Shown: positions 1 through 6,318 of the stretch, piece after piece | Numbering within the stretch: position 1 is the stretch's first letter | Layout: each line of letters starts with the position of its first letter | Assembly (NCBI GenBank): GCA_039208375.1 | Contig: JBCCRC010000104.1 | Coordinates: 1-8,244, forward strand | Reading direction: 5' to 3' | From: JANQPC01 sp039208375 | GTDB taxonomy: Bacteria > Pseudomonadota > Alphaproteobacteria > Rhodobacterales > Rhodobacteraceae | Length of the DNA stretch: 8,244 nucleotides | Program-made: the position numbers and the translations under genes | Notes under the pieces: model-generated | The model's input: only the letters and a program-made list of their open reading frames with translations | What the model was told of the DNA's origin: nothing | The model's database searches: none

Positions 1-1
1 G

Positions 2-1069
2 GATCGCCTGCGCGCCGATGGGCGGCTTTACGAGGCGTTCGAGACGCCCACCGAGCTTGATCTCAAGCGCAAGAAGCAACTCAACATGGGGCGCCCGCCT
101 GTATATGACCGTGCTGCCTTGGCGCTCAGCGAAGAAGATAAGGATCGTCTGCGCGCCGAACGGGGCGGGCACTGGCGCTTCAAGCTGGATCACGAACGCA
201 TCGAATGGGCCGATGGGATATTGGGTGATACCTCGATGGACGCCGCAAGCGTGTCCGATCCGGTTCTGATCCGTGGCGATGGGCAGATGCTCTACACCAT
301 GGCCTCGGTTGTCGATGACACCGACATGGGGGTCACCGATGTGGTGCGCGGGGCGGATCATGTGACAAACACCGCCACCCAGATCCAGATTATCGCTGCG
401 CTTGGCGGCACCGCGCCGCGCTTTGCGCACCATTCACTGCTCACCGGGCCACAGGGCGAGGCGCTGTCCAAACGCTTGGGCACGCTGGCCTTGCGTGATC
501 TGCGCGCGGGTGGGGTGGAGCCGATGGCGATCCTCAGCCTTCTCGCGCGCCTGGGATCCTCCGATCCCGTGGAGCTTCGGGGCGATCTGTCGGAGCTAAT
601 CGAGGGGTTCGATATCACCCGCTTCGGTGCCGCGCCCACCAAGTTCGATGCCGAGGATCTGGGCCCGCTCACCGCGCGCGTCGTGGCCGCGCTGCCGTTT
701 GACGCGGTGGCGGGCGAGATTGCGGCGCTTGGCGTGCCGGACGGGATCGCGGGCCAGTTTTGGGACGTCGTTCGCGAGAACATCGCCGCCCGGGCCGAGA
801 TGGCCGAATGGTGGGCGCTCTTCCGCGATGGCGCAGCGCCTGAGATTGCCGAGGAGGACCGCGAATTCGTCGCCGATGCCTTCGCACTTCTGCCGCCGCA
901 TCCCTACGGGCCGGAAAGCTGGGGGGAGTGGACGGCGCGCGTGAAAGAGGCGACGGGGCGCAAAGGCCGAGGGCTCTTCATGCCTTTGCGCTTGGCGGTG
1001 ACGGGCCGCGCGCGGGGGCCAGAGATGGCCTACGTGATGCCGCTTTTGCAAAAGCCGCTGGCGGGCTGA
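2..1069 (+). CDS. gltX: Glutamyl-tRNA synthetase, 3' part (5' end outside window)
   Basis: Cytosolic class I aminoacyl-tRNA synthetase that joins glutamate to tRNA(Glu), and in organisms using the amidotransferase route also to tRNA(Gln). The frame is open from base 2, so the gene enters from the left; 355 residues are visible of a family usually about 440-470 long. The N-terminal HIGH motif is therefore missing. Seen are the RKKQLNMGRPPVYDRAAL stretch that follows the Rossmann core, the DVVRGADH segment, and the second ATP-binding signature as LSKR (bases 464-475), followed by a helical anticodon-binding region ending in GRKGRGLFMPLRLAVTGR near the C terminus. The position usually K in KMSKS/KLSKR is Ala here. 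From memory this is common in one of the two GluRS paralogues of alphaproteobacteria, so it is not a sign of inactivity. Whether this is the Glu-only or the Gln-mischarging paralogue cannot be decided here. An ATG at base 86 is internal, not the start. Confidence 0.95.
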   Translation, partial: DRLRADGRLYEAFETPTELDLKRKKQLNMGRPPVYDRAALALSEEDKDRLRAERGGHWRFKLDHERIEWADGILGDTSMDAASVSDPVLIRGDGQMLYTMASVVDDTDMGVTDVVRGADHVTNTATQIQIIAALGGTAPRFAHHSLLTGPQGEALSKRLGTLALRDLRAGGVEPMAILSLLARLGSSDPVELRGDLSELIEGFDITRFGAAPTKFDAEDLGPLTARVVAALPFDAVAGEIAALGVPDGIAGQFWDVVRENIAARAEMAEWWALFRDGAAPEIAEEDREFVADAFALLPPHPYGPESWGEWTARVKEATGRKGRGLFMPLRLAVTGRARGPEMAYVMPLLQKPLAG

Positions 1070-1155
1070 GGCCACCGCCCGCATTTCTCCGAAAGCGGCT
1101 GGCCGAGGCCCGCACGGTTCCCTAGGCTGGTGGTGGAGGCATAGGGGAGGGGCGG

Positions 1156-2460
1156 ATGAACCTTGCAAGACTGGCGGCCGAACGGGCGGCGGAGGGCCGG
1201 CCCGTGCGGGCCGGGCTGATCGGTGCGGGCAAGTTTGGCTCAATGTTCCTTTCGCAAGTGCCCACGATCTACGGGCTCAAGGTGACGGCCATCGCCGATC
1301 TCGATCCCGATCGGGCGCGCGCGGCCTGTCGCGCCGTGGGTTGGGGCGATGAGGCCAATGCCGCCACCGCGTTTCTGGACAACGGCGCGGCGCTCGCAAC
1401 CCGCGACGATGTCGATGTGGTCATCGAGGCCACGGGTGATCCGCGTGCGGGCATCGCCCATGCGCTGGCAGCCATCGCGGCGGGCAAGCATATCGTGATG
1501 GTGAATGTGGAAGCTGACGTGCTGGCTGGGCCCGCCTTGGCGCGGCGGGCGGCTGCCGCGGGCACCGTCTATTCCATGGCCTATGGCGATCAGCCCGCCC
1601 TTGTGGCCGAGATGGTGGATTGGGCGCGCGCCGCGGGCTTTCGCGTGACAGCGGCGGGGAAGGGCACGAAATACCTGCCGGCCTTTCACGCGGTCACCCC
1701 CGACGATGTTTGGGGCCATTACGGGCTGACGCCGGAGGCCGCGTCAAAGGCGGGCATGAACCCGCAGATGTTCAACTCTTTCCTCGACGGTACGAAGAGC
1801 GCCATTGAGATGGCGGCCATCGCCAATGCCTGCGGGATGGATGTGCCGGAGGCCGGGCTCGCCTTCCCGCCCTGCGGGGTAGATGATCTGGCCCACGTGT
1901 TGCGCCCCCGTGCAGTTGGCGGGCAACTTGACGGCGCGGGGATAGTGGAAGTCGTCTCAAGCCTCGAACGCGATGGCCGCCCGGTGTTTCGCGATCTCAG
2001 GTGGGGTGTCTATGTCGTGCTGGAGGCGCCGAACGATTACGCCGCGGCCTGTTTTGGCCAGTACGGGTTGCCGACCGATAGCACCGGGCGCTTTGCCGCG
2101 ATGTACAAGCCCTTCCACATGATCGGGCTTGAGCTTTCGATTTCTGTACTTTCGGCCGCGCTCAGAGGCGAGGCGACGGGGAGTTGTGGCGCGTTTCGGG
2201 GCAGCGTAGCGGCGGTGGCCAAGCGGCCGCTGAAGACGGGCGAGATACTCGATGGCGAGGGCGGCTATACCGTCTGGGGCCGCCTGATGCCCGCCAGTAC
2301 GGCGCGCACGAAGGATGCGCTGCCCATTGGCCTTGCGCACCACGTGCGGCTTACCCGCGATGTGCCCCATGGTGGCGTAGTGACGTTTGCCGACGTTGAG
2401 GTGCCGGATGACACGGCACTTTCCCTCTACCGCGAGGCCATGGGCCAAGCCGAAAGGTGA
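1156..2460 (+). CDS. COG4091-type NAD(P)-dependent oxidoreductase with C-terminal SAF domain (homoserine dehydrogenase-like / DXR-II-like)
   Basis: Predicted cytosolic NAD(P)H oxidoreductase of 434 residues. The N terminus is a Rossmann fold: VRAGLIGAGKFG gives the GxGxxG loop at residues 23-28, and an acid at the end of strand 2 (VTAIADLD, about residue 48) suggests NAD preference. VDVVIEATGDP and GKHIVMVNVEADV are typical of homoserine-dehydrogenase-like proteins. The last ~90 residues (about 340-425) form a SAF domain, with LKTGEILDGEGGYTVWG and a final HHVRLTRDVPHGG segment. This layout matches COG4091, often annotated as predicted homoserine dehydrogenase. The family includes Brucella DRL/DXR-II, an alternative 1-deoxy-D-xylulose 5-phosphate reductoisomerase of very similar length, but many members have unknown or other substrates, so the reaction here is open. 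The ATG start follows an AGGGGAGG ribosome binding site. The stop codon directly abuts the MATE region, so the two are probably co-transcribed. Family assignment is firm; the substrate is not. Confidence 0.88.
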   Translation: MNLARLAAERAAEGRPVRAGLIGAGKFGSMFLSQVPTIYGLKVTAIADLDPDRARAACRAVGWGDEANAATAFLDNGAALATRDDVDVVIEATGDPRAGIAHALAAIAAGKHIVMVNVEADVLAGPALARRAAAAGTVYSMAYGDQPALVAEMVDWARAAGFRVTAAGKGTKYLPAFHAVTPDDVWGHYGLTPEAASKAGMNPQMFNSFLDGTKSAIEMAAIANACGMDVPEAGLAFPPCGVDDLAHVLRPRAVGGQLDGAGIVEVVSSLERDGRPVFRDLRWGVYVVLEAPNDYAAACFGQYGLPTDSTGRFAAMYKPFHMIGLELSISVLSAALRGEATGSCGAFRGSVAAVAKRPLKTGEILDGEGGYTVWGRLMPASTARTKDALPIGLAHHVRLTRDVPHGGVVTFADVEVPDDTALSLYREAMGQAER

Positions 2461-2466
2461 TTGCGC

Positions 2467-2484
2467 AGGCGCTCAAAAGCGCCT
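2467..2484 (+). repeat. Perfect hairpin at the oxidoreductase/MATE junction
   Basis: AGGCGCT (2467-2473) and AGCGCCT (2478-2484) pair over 7 bases around a CAAA loop. The hairpin starts 6 bases after the oxidoreductase stop and ends 12 bases before the MATE ATG. No T-run follows, so it is not a standard intrinsic terminator. It may be an mRNA stabiliser or may affect translation of the MATE gene. Its presence argues that this stretch is a short intergenic gap rather than coding sequence. Confidence 0.6.
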
Positions 2485-2496
2485 CTAGATGCGGCG

Positions 2497-3885
2497 ATGG
2501 CGGAACAAGCGAAATTCCTCACCGGTAATCTGTTCCGCCACATCTCGGTGATGTCGCTGACGGCCAGCCTTGGGCTCATGGCCGTCTTCGCTGTCGATTT
2601 CATCGACATGATCTTCATCTCGATGCTTGGCAAGGCAGAGCTTGCCGCCGCGGTGGGCTATGCGGGCGCAATCCTTTTTTTCACGACGTCCTTCGGGATC
2701 GGCATGGCAATCGCAGCGGGCGCTCTCGTCGCGCGGGCGCTGGGCGAAGGCAAGGAAGAACTTGCCCGCCAGCGCGCCACCAATGCGATGATCTACGGCG
2801 TCGTGTTCGGCGCGCTTTTCGCCGCGCTTGTCTGGGCAAACCTCACGCCGCTTGCCCGACTGATGGGCGCGAGCGGCGAGACGCTCGATCTTGCCGTGGG
2901 CTATCTTTCGATCATCGTGCCGTCGCTGCCGCTTTTGATGATCGGCATCGTGGGCGGAGCAATCTTGCGCGCCCATGGCGATGCGCGGCGGGCGATGATG
3001 GCCACGATCTGGGCGGGCGTTGTGAATGCAGTACTCGACCCCATCCTGATTTTCGGGTTTGATCTGGAGCTCACCGGCGCTGCCCTTGCAAGCGTTGCCG
3101 CGCGGGTGGCGATTGCCGTGGCTGCGCTGGTGCCGATCCAGCGCCACTACGGCGGCTTTCCGCCGCCGACAGCCGCGGGCCTCGCCGCCGATCTGCCGCC
3201 CGTGCTTACCATCGCGGTGCCCGCGATCCTTACCCAGCTCGCGACGCCCATCGGGCAGGCCTATGTCACGCGTTCCATGGCCGCCTATGGAGAGGAGGCG
3301 GTGGCGGGCATGGCGATCGTGGCGCGCACGACGCCCGTGGCCTTCGGCGTGATCTTTGCGCTGTCTGGCGCGGTGGGCCCGATCATCGGGCAGAATTTCG
3401 GGGCAGGGCGGCATGACCGGGTGCGGGGCGCGTTCCGCGATGCGCTCATTTTCACCGGCCTTGTCGTGCTTCTGGTGACGATGATCCTGTTTCTGTTGCG
3501 CAGCCAGATTGCGGCGCTCTTTGGGGCCACTGGGCTGGCCCTGGAGCTTGTGTTTCTCTTCTGTGGGCCGCTGGCGCTGGCATTTTTCTTCAATGGGATG
3601 CTCTTCGTCTCAAATGCGGCCTTCAACAATCTCGGCCACCCTTTCTATTCAACCTGGCTCAATTGGGGGCGGCACACGCTGGGCACGATACCCACGGTGA
3701 TCGTGTTCGGCGCGCTGTTCGGGGCGCCGGGCGTTCTGATCGGGCAGGCGGTGGGCGGGGTCGTCTTTGGGCTTCTGTCGGCCTGGCTGGCGCTGCGCGT
3801 GATCGGCCAACAGTCTGTACCGGCGGAGGCAGAGCCGTTTGCCCGGCAGGCACGGCTTTTCCAAATGCTGCACCACCGGCGGTAA
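2497..3885 (+). CDS. MATE-family efflux transporter
   Basis: Inner-membrane secondary transporter of the multidrug and toxic compound extrusion family; such proteins export organic cations, drugs or metabolites using a Na+ or H+ gradient. From the ATG chosen here it has 462 residues, normal for the family, with about 12 hydrophobic segments in two related halves. Family features include the first helix region VDFIDMIFISMLG, the HGDARRA loop after helix 5, and NAVLDPILIFGF (about residues 177-188) followed by ELTGAALAS. The frame is also open back to a TTG at 2461, directly after the upstream stop, but that would add a basic 12-residue leader over a perfect hairpin. ATG 2497 lacks a good Shine-Dalgarno sequence, so coupling to the upstream gene is likely. 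The next gene converges, with stop codons 10 bases apart. Substrate unknown; the co-located oxidoreductase hints at, but does not prove, a shared metabolite. Confidence 0.93.
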   Translation: MAEQAKFLTGNLFRHISVMSLTASLGLMAVFAVDFIDMIFISMLGKAELAAAVGYAGAILFFTTSFGIGMAIAAGALVARALGEGKEELARQRATNAMIYGVVFGALFAALVWANLTPLARLMGASGETLDLAVGYLSIIVPSLPLLMIGIVGGAILRAHGDARRAMMATIWAGVVNAVLDPILIFGFDLELTGAALASVAARVAIAVAALVPIQRHYGGFPPPTAAGLAADLPPVLTIAVPAILTQLATPIGQAYVTRSMAAYGEEAVAGMAIVARTTPVAFGVIFALSGAVGPIIGQNFGAGRHDRVRGAFRDALIFTGLVVLLVTMILFLLRSQIAALFGATGLALELVFLFCGPLALAFFFNGMLFVSNAAFNNLGHPFYSTWLNWGRHTLGTIPTVIVFGALFGAPGVLIGQAVGGVVFGLLSAWLALRVIGQQSVPAEAEPFARQARLFQMLHHRR

Positions 3886-3895
3886 GGGCGGGGCG

Positions 3896-4453
3896 CTAGC
3901 CGACCCGCGCGCCCACATCGTCAAGATGCCGGTCGACAAGCGCGCGCTCTGCGCGGTTCAGCGTTTGGTGCCGCGAGTAGCGCGGGGCGTTGCGGTCATG
4001 TGCAATCGGTGCGTCCCATCCCTTGGTTGTCGCAAAGAACCGGGCCACACCGTCTTCGCCAAACTCGTTGAGGTAGCCCTGCACGACAGTATCGACATAG
4101 CTCAGCAGCACGGGGTGGCGCACGTTGGGGCGGCCATGCTTACCGTCGGGGATCGTGTAAAGATGCACCTCGGGCGCCTGGCGCAGAGGGTGGCCGTGGG
4201 CTTCTGCCCCCACACGATCATAGGCGCGCTCGCGGTCATCGAGTGCCGCCCAGTTCGCGTCTGGTACGGCAGCGATGAGCCCTTCGATCTCGGCTTCGTC
4301 ATCCGGCACCACCGTCAGGAAAGCCACCGGGCGGAGCTCCGTATGCCGCCACTCGCGCGTCCAGCCCCGCACCCGAGCGGGGTGCGCAGCATCGTGGCTG
4401 TGCGTCCGACGGTTCACGAGGCTGCCGTAGCCGAAGAAAAACGGGTCTCGCAT
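3896..4453 (-). CDS. Gamma-glutamylcyclotransferase-like protein
   Basis: Small cytosolic protein of 185 residues with the gamma-glutamylcyclotransferase/AIG2/ChaC fold. This superfamily releases 5-oxoproline from gamma-glutamyl amines, peptides or glutathione. Near the N terminus FGYGSLVN (YGSL at residues 9-12) is the substrate-binding loop signature. LDDRERAYDRV places a likely catalytic Glu at residue 75, matching the conserved acid of the fold. A later IPDGKHGRPN stretch and VLLSYVDTVVQGYLNEFGEDG complete the barrel and C-terminal helices. It starts at ATG 4453 (reverse strand) with only a weak AGGA close to the start. It is divergent from the glycine cleavage operon and convergent with the MATE gene, with 10 bases between stops and no room for separate terminators. 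Substrate (glutathione as in ChaC, or another gamma-glutamyl compound) cannot be told from sequence. Confidence 0.85.
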   Translation of the reverse strand: MRDPFFFGYGSLVNRRTHSHDAAHPARVRGWTREWRHTELRPVAFLTVVPDDEAEIEGLIAAVPDANWAALDDRERAYDRVGAEAHGHPLRQAPEVHLYTIPDGKHGRPNVRHPVLLSYVDTVVQGYLNEFGEDGVARFFATTKGWDAPIAHDRNAPRYSRHQTLNRAERALVDRHLDDVGARVG

Positions 4454-4473
4454 ATCCTATATCTGTGGCCTGC

Positions 4474-4485
4474 TCTTGGCCAAGA
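4474..4485. repeat. 12-bp perfect palindrome between divergent genes
   Basis: TCTTGGCCAAGA is a perfect palindrome 20 bases upstream of the cyclotransferase start codon and upstream of the gcv promoter candidate. It could be an operator, or a fragment of the extragenic sequence seen again as GCCAAGAT at 6319-6326. No regulator can be assigned. Confidence 0.35.
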
Positions 4486-4507
4486 TACAACGCCTTGTTG
4501 CCACCCC

Positions 4508-4536
4508 TTGCCCGATGGGGCGAGAGGCGCTATCGC
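4508..4536 (+). promoter_or_regulatory. Candidate sigma-70-type promoter of the gcvTHP operon
   Basis: TTGCCC (4508-4513) and TATCGC (4531-4536) are separated by 17 bases. The expected transcription start, about 7 bases after the -10 element, is near 4543, which is where the first riboswitch stem begins. The hexamers are imperfect, so the call depends mainly on spacing and on this coincidence. Confidence 0.4.
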
Positions 4537-4542
4537 TAAACC

Positions 4543-4708
4543 CGTCAGCGACGGGAGAATCCGGTCAGCGCGCCCGCGCCGCCCGGTGCCGAAGGAGCAA
4601 CCGCCCCGGTAAACTCTCAGGCTCAGGGACCGCCGCCGACGTCGACACTCTGGAGAGACCCCAGCAGGGGCGCCGAAGGGATAACGATCTCAGGCGAAGC
4701 GGACAGAG
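4543..4708 (+). promoter_or_regulatory. Tandem (two-aptamer) glycine riboswitch
   Basis: Cis-acting RNA leader that binds glycine, upstream of the glycine cleavage genes. Aptamer 1: 4543-4554 pairs with 4630-4641 (10 of 12 positions, P1 plus its leader extension), GAGA 4555-4558 pairs with TCTC 4615-4618 (P2), and the conserved core GCCGAAGGAGCAA (4588-4600) and CTCTCAGG (4614-4621) are present. Aptamer 2: CTCTG 4648-4652 pairs with CAGAG 4704-4708 (P1), GAGA 4653-4656 with TCTC 4688-4691 (P2), with core GCCGAAGGGATAACG (4672-4686), ATCTCAGG and GGACAGAGG. The linker is only about 6 bases, as usual for cooperative tandem glycine riboswitches. The second aptamer has a very short P3 arm; I recall this as common in Rhodobacterales. 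Linked to gcvT such switches are normally ON switches, raising expression when glycine is in excess. Confidence 0.96.
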
Positions 4709-4782
4709 GGGGCATCGACGGGCACGCATGGCGCGCGCCCGATGCGGTGCCGGGCGATCCCGGCCGGGCTACGGGAGAGCCG
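4709..4782 (+). promoter_or_regulatory. Riboswitch expression platform and gcvT ribosome binding site
   Basis: This 74-base stretch separates aptamer 2 from the gcvT start. It contains GCATC 4712-4716 / GATGC 4741-4745, extended inside by GGGC 4720-4723 / GCCC 4737-4740, and a perfect 6-bp hairpin GCCGGG 4749-4754 / CCCGGC 4759-4764 with loop CGAT. GGCT 4767-4770 / AGCC 4778-4781 would put the GGGAG of the ribosome binding site (GGGAGAG 4773-4779) in a loop. No T-run follows any hairpin, so control at translation initiation is more likely than transcription termination. The folding is inferred by eye. Confidence 0.55.
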
Positions 4783-5898
4783 ATGGGCGATCTGAAGCGA
4801 ACCGGGCTATACGAACTTCACGCTGAACTCGGCGCGAAATTCGTGCCTTTCGCGGGCTATGAGATGCCAGTGCAGTACACCCTCGGTGTGATGAAGGAAC
4901 ACCTGCACACCCGTGTCGGCGCTGGGCTATTCGACGTCAGCCATATGGGGCAGATTATCCTGCGTCCGCGTTCGGGCGATCTGGCCGAGGCCGCGCGCGC
5001 GCTTGAAGTACTGGTGCCCGCCGATCTTCTGGGCCTCGCGCCGGGGCGGCAGCGCTACGGCGTTTTTACCAATGAGGCCGGGGGGATCGAAGACGATCTT
5101 ATGATCGCCAACCGGGGCGATCACCTGTTCCTTGTGGTCAATGCCGCGCGGAAGGCGGCGGATCTGGCGCATCTTGCGGCGCATCTCGCCGAGACCTGCG
5201 TGGTGGAGGAAATCACCGACCGCGCGCTCATCGCGCTGCAGGGCCCGACCGCGGAGGCCGCGCTTGCGCCGCAGGTGCCGGAGGTAGCGGGCCTGAGATT
5301 CATGGATGTGGCGGTTGCGCGGGATCTGTGGATCTCGCGTTCGGGCTACACGGGCGAAGATGGGTTCGAGATCTCGCTGCCGGCGGCGCGGGCGGAGGCG
5401 TTCGTGCGCCGGCTTCTGGCGCATACCGATGTGGCGCCGGTGGGTCTGGGCGCGCGGGATTCGCTGCGCCTGGAGGCGGGCCTTTGCCTTTATGGCGCCG
5501 ATCTCGATGAGACGACAAGCCCGGTAGAGGCCGGGCTCACCTGGGCCATCGGCAAAGCACGGCGCGCCGGCGGCCCCAGCACCGGCGGGTTTCCGGGCGC
5601 CACACGCATTCTGGGCGAGATCGCCACCGGCGCGCCCCGCGCCCGCGTGGGACTCCGCCCTGAGACCCGCGCGCCGATGCGGGCTGGAACGCGAATTTTC
5701 TGCGAAACCTCAGAAACCGAGGTCGGTTACGTGACCTCCGGTGCGTTTGGCCCAACGTTGGATGCGCCGATTTCCATGGCCTATGTCACCGCGCCGCATT
5801 CTGCGATCGGCACGGTTTTGTACGGTGAGGTTCGAGGCAAACGCCTGCCGGCTCGGATCTGCCCGCTGCCCTTCACGCCGGCGAACTTCAAAAGATGA
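4783..5898 (+). CDS. gcvT: Glycine cleavage system T-protein (aminomethyltransferase)
   Basis: Cytosolic tetrahydrofolate-dependent enzyme, 371 residues, the usual length. It takes the aminomethyl group from the lipoyl arm of H-protein, passes the methylene carbon to tetrahydrofolate to give 5,10-methylene-THF, and releases ammonia. Seen are KFVPFAGYEMPVQY near the N terminus, GLFDVSHMGQ (residues 48-57), GGIEDDLMI with the conserved acid at residue 104 (equivalent to the catalytic Asp101 of characterised T-proteins), ALQGPTAE, SRSGYTGEDGFEI for folate binding, and LGARDSLRLEAGLCLYG. The C-terminal barrel shows the usual GYVTSG and IAYV-like elements. ATG 4783 is chosen because GGGAG lies 5 bases upstream and translation from it begins as family members do (RTGLYELH); an in-frame GTG at 4747 would run through a hairpin and is unlikely. 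First gene of the operon, under the glycine riboswitch, 19 bases before gcvH. Confidence 0.98.
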   Translation: MGDLKRTGLYELHAELGAKFVPFAGYEMPVQYTLGVMKEHLHTRVGAGLFDVSHMGQIILRPRSGDLAEAARALEVLVPADLLGLAPGRQRYGVFTNEAGGIEDDLMIANRGDHLFLVVNAARKAADLAHLAAHLAETCVVEEITDRALIALQGPTAEAALAPQVPEVAGLRFMDVAVARDLWISRSGYTGEDGFEISLPAARAEAFVRRLLAHTDVAPVGLGARDSLRLEAGLCLYGADLDETTSPVEAGLTWAIGKARRAGGPSTGGFPGATRILGEIATGAPRARVGLRPETRAPMRAGTRIFCETSETEVGYVTSGAFGPTLDAPISMAYVTAPHSAIGTVLYGEVRGKRLPARICPLPFTPANFKR

Positions 5899-5917
5899 CG
5901 TCGGGGGACCTTTCATA

Positions 5918-6277
5918 ATGAAGTATACAGAAGACCACGAATGGCTGCGGATCGATGACGATCTTGTTGTTGTAGGGATCACCGAACACGCGTCAGAGCA
6001 ATTAGGTGATGTGGTGTTCGTTGAGCTGCCGGAAGTTGAAACCCAGGTGGCAAAGGGGGACGAGATCGTGGTGATCGAGAGCGTCAAGGCGGCATCCGAC
6101 ATCCTTGCGCCGCTTGATGGCGAGATCGTGGAGGTGAACGCCGCGCTAGCCGAAAGCCCTGCGCTCGTGAACGAGGATCCGCTGGGGGAGGCGTGGTTTT
6201 TCAAGATGAAGGTGGAAGACACCTCCGAGATGGAGTCGATGATGGACGAGGACGGCTACAAGGATTTCATCGCCTGA
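5918..6277 (+). CDS. gcvH: Glycine cleavage system H-protein (lipoyl carrier)
   Basis: Small acidic cytosolic carrier, 119 residues, that shuttles the aminomethyl intermediate on a swinging lipoyl arm between P-, T- and L-proteins. The sequence starts MKYTEDHEWLR, the standard H-protein N terminus, continues with GITEHASEQLGDVVFVELP, and carries the lipoylation site in VVIESVKAASDI, where the modified lysine is residue 57. The C-terminal part has NEDPLGEAWFFKMK and ends GYKDFIA. ATG 5918 is chosen because it gives exactly the family N terminus and follows GGGGGA (5903-5908) at 9 bases; the open frame upstream is a shadow inside gcvT. It lies 19 bases after gcvT and 72 bases before gcvP, with a terminator-like hairpin in the second gap. 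Confidence 0.98.
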   Translation: MKYTEDHEWLRIDDDLVVVGITEHASEQLGDVVFVELPEVETQVAKGDEIVVIESVKAASDILAPLDGEIVEVNAALAESPALVNEDPLGEAWFFKMKVEDTSEMESMMDEDGYKDFIA

Positions 6278-6281
6278 GCCT

Positions 6282-6318
6282 TACCGCTCGGGCGGACGCC
6301 TCCGGCGGTAGTATTTTT
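6282..6318 (+). terminator. Terminator-like hairpin with T-run between gcvH and gcvP
   Basis: TACCGC 6282-6287 pairs with GCGGTA 6305-6310, and CGG 6289-6291 with CCG 6302-6304 with one bulged T. GC 6292-6293 / GC 6298-6299 may close the top around GGAC. The stem is followed by TATTTTT (6312-6318). It has the shape of an intrinsic terminator but lies inside an operon, 5 bases after the gcvH stop, so it may act as a partial terminator or 3'-end stabiliser. The stem-plus-TATTTTTGCCAAGATGAAG arrangement resembles extragenic sequences I recall as frequent in Rhodobacterales. Confidence 0.6.

Noticed and set aside
464..475. LSKR without the leading Lys of KMSKS as a sign of a defective or repurposed GluRS
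   Set aside because: Variants of this loop are common in alphaproteobacterial GluRS paralogues and the remaining sequence is intact.
1070..1155. Terminator or promoter between gltX and the oxidoreductase
   Set aside because: Apart from the AGGGGAGG ribosome binding site I see no convincing hairpin with T-run and no clear -35/-10 pair.
2485..3414. Long reverse-strand open frame (309 codons) across the MATE gene
   Set aside because: It is the antisense shadow of a clear MATE protein in high-GC DNA; its translation is rich in His, Arg and Asp and resembles no family.
4454..4500. Promoter for the cyclotransferase on the reverse strand (TTGGCC with TATAGG)
   Set aside because: The -10-like element is only 2 bases from the ATG, so the implied transcript would start inside the gene.
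3839..4612. 257-codon + strand open frame over the cyclotransferase and into the riboswitch
   Set aside because: The opposite strand has the YGSL motif and a coherent gamma-glutamylcyclotransferase fold, and this frame runs through conserved aptamer RNA.
4476..4826. 116-codon + strand open frame across the riboswitch
   Set aside because: The conserved RNA core explains the sequence; the translation is Arg/Gly-rich and overlaps the true start of gcvT in another frame.
5741..5917. N-terminal extension of GcvH reaching into gcvT
   Set aside because: The family N terminus MKYTEDHEW begins at 5918 with a ribosome binding site; the upstream part is gcvT read out of frame.
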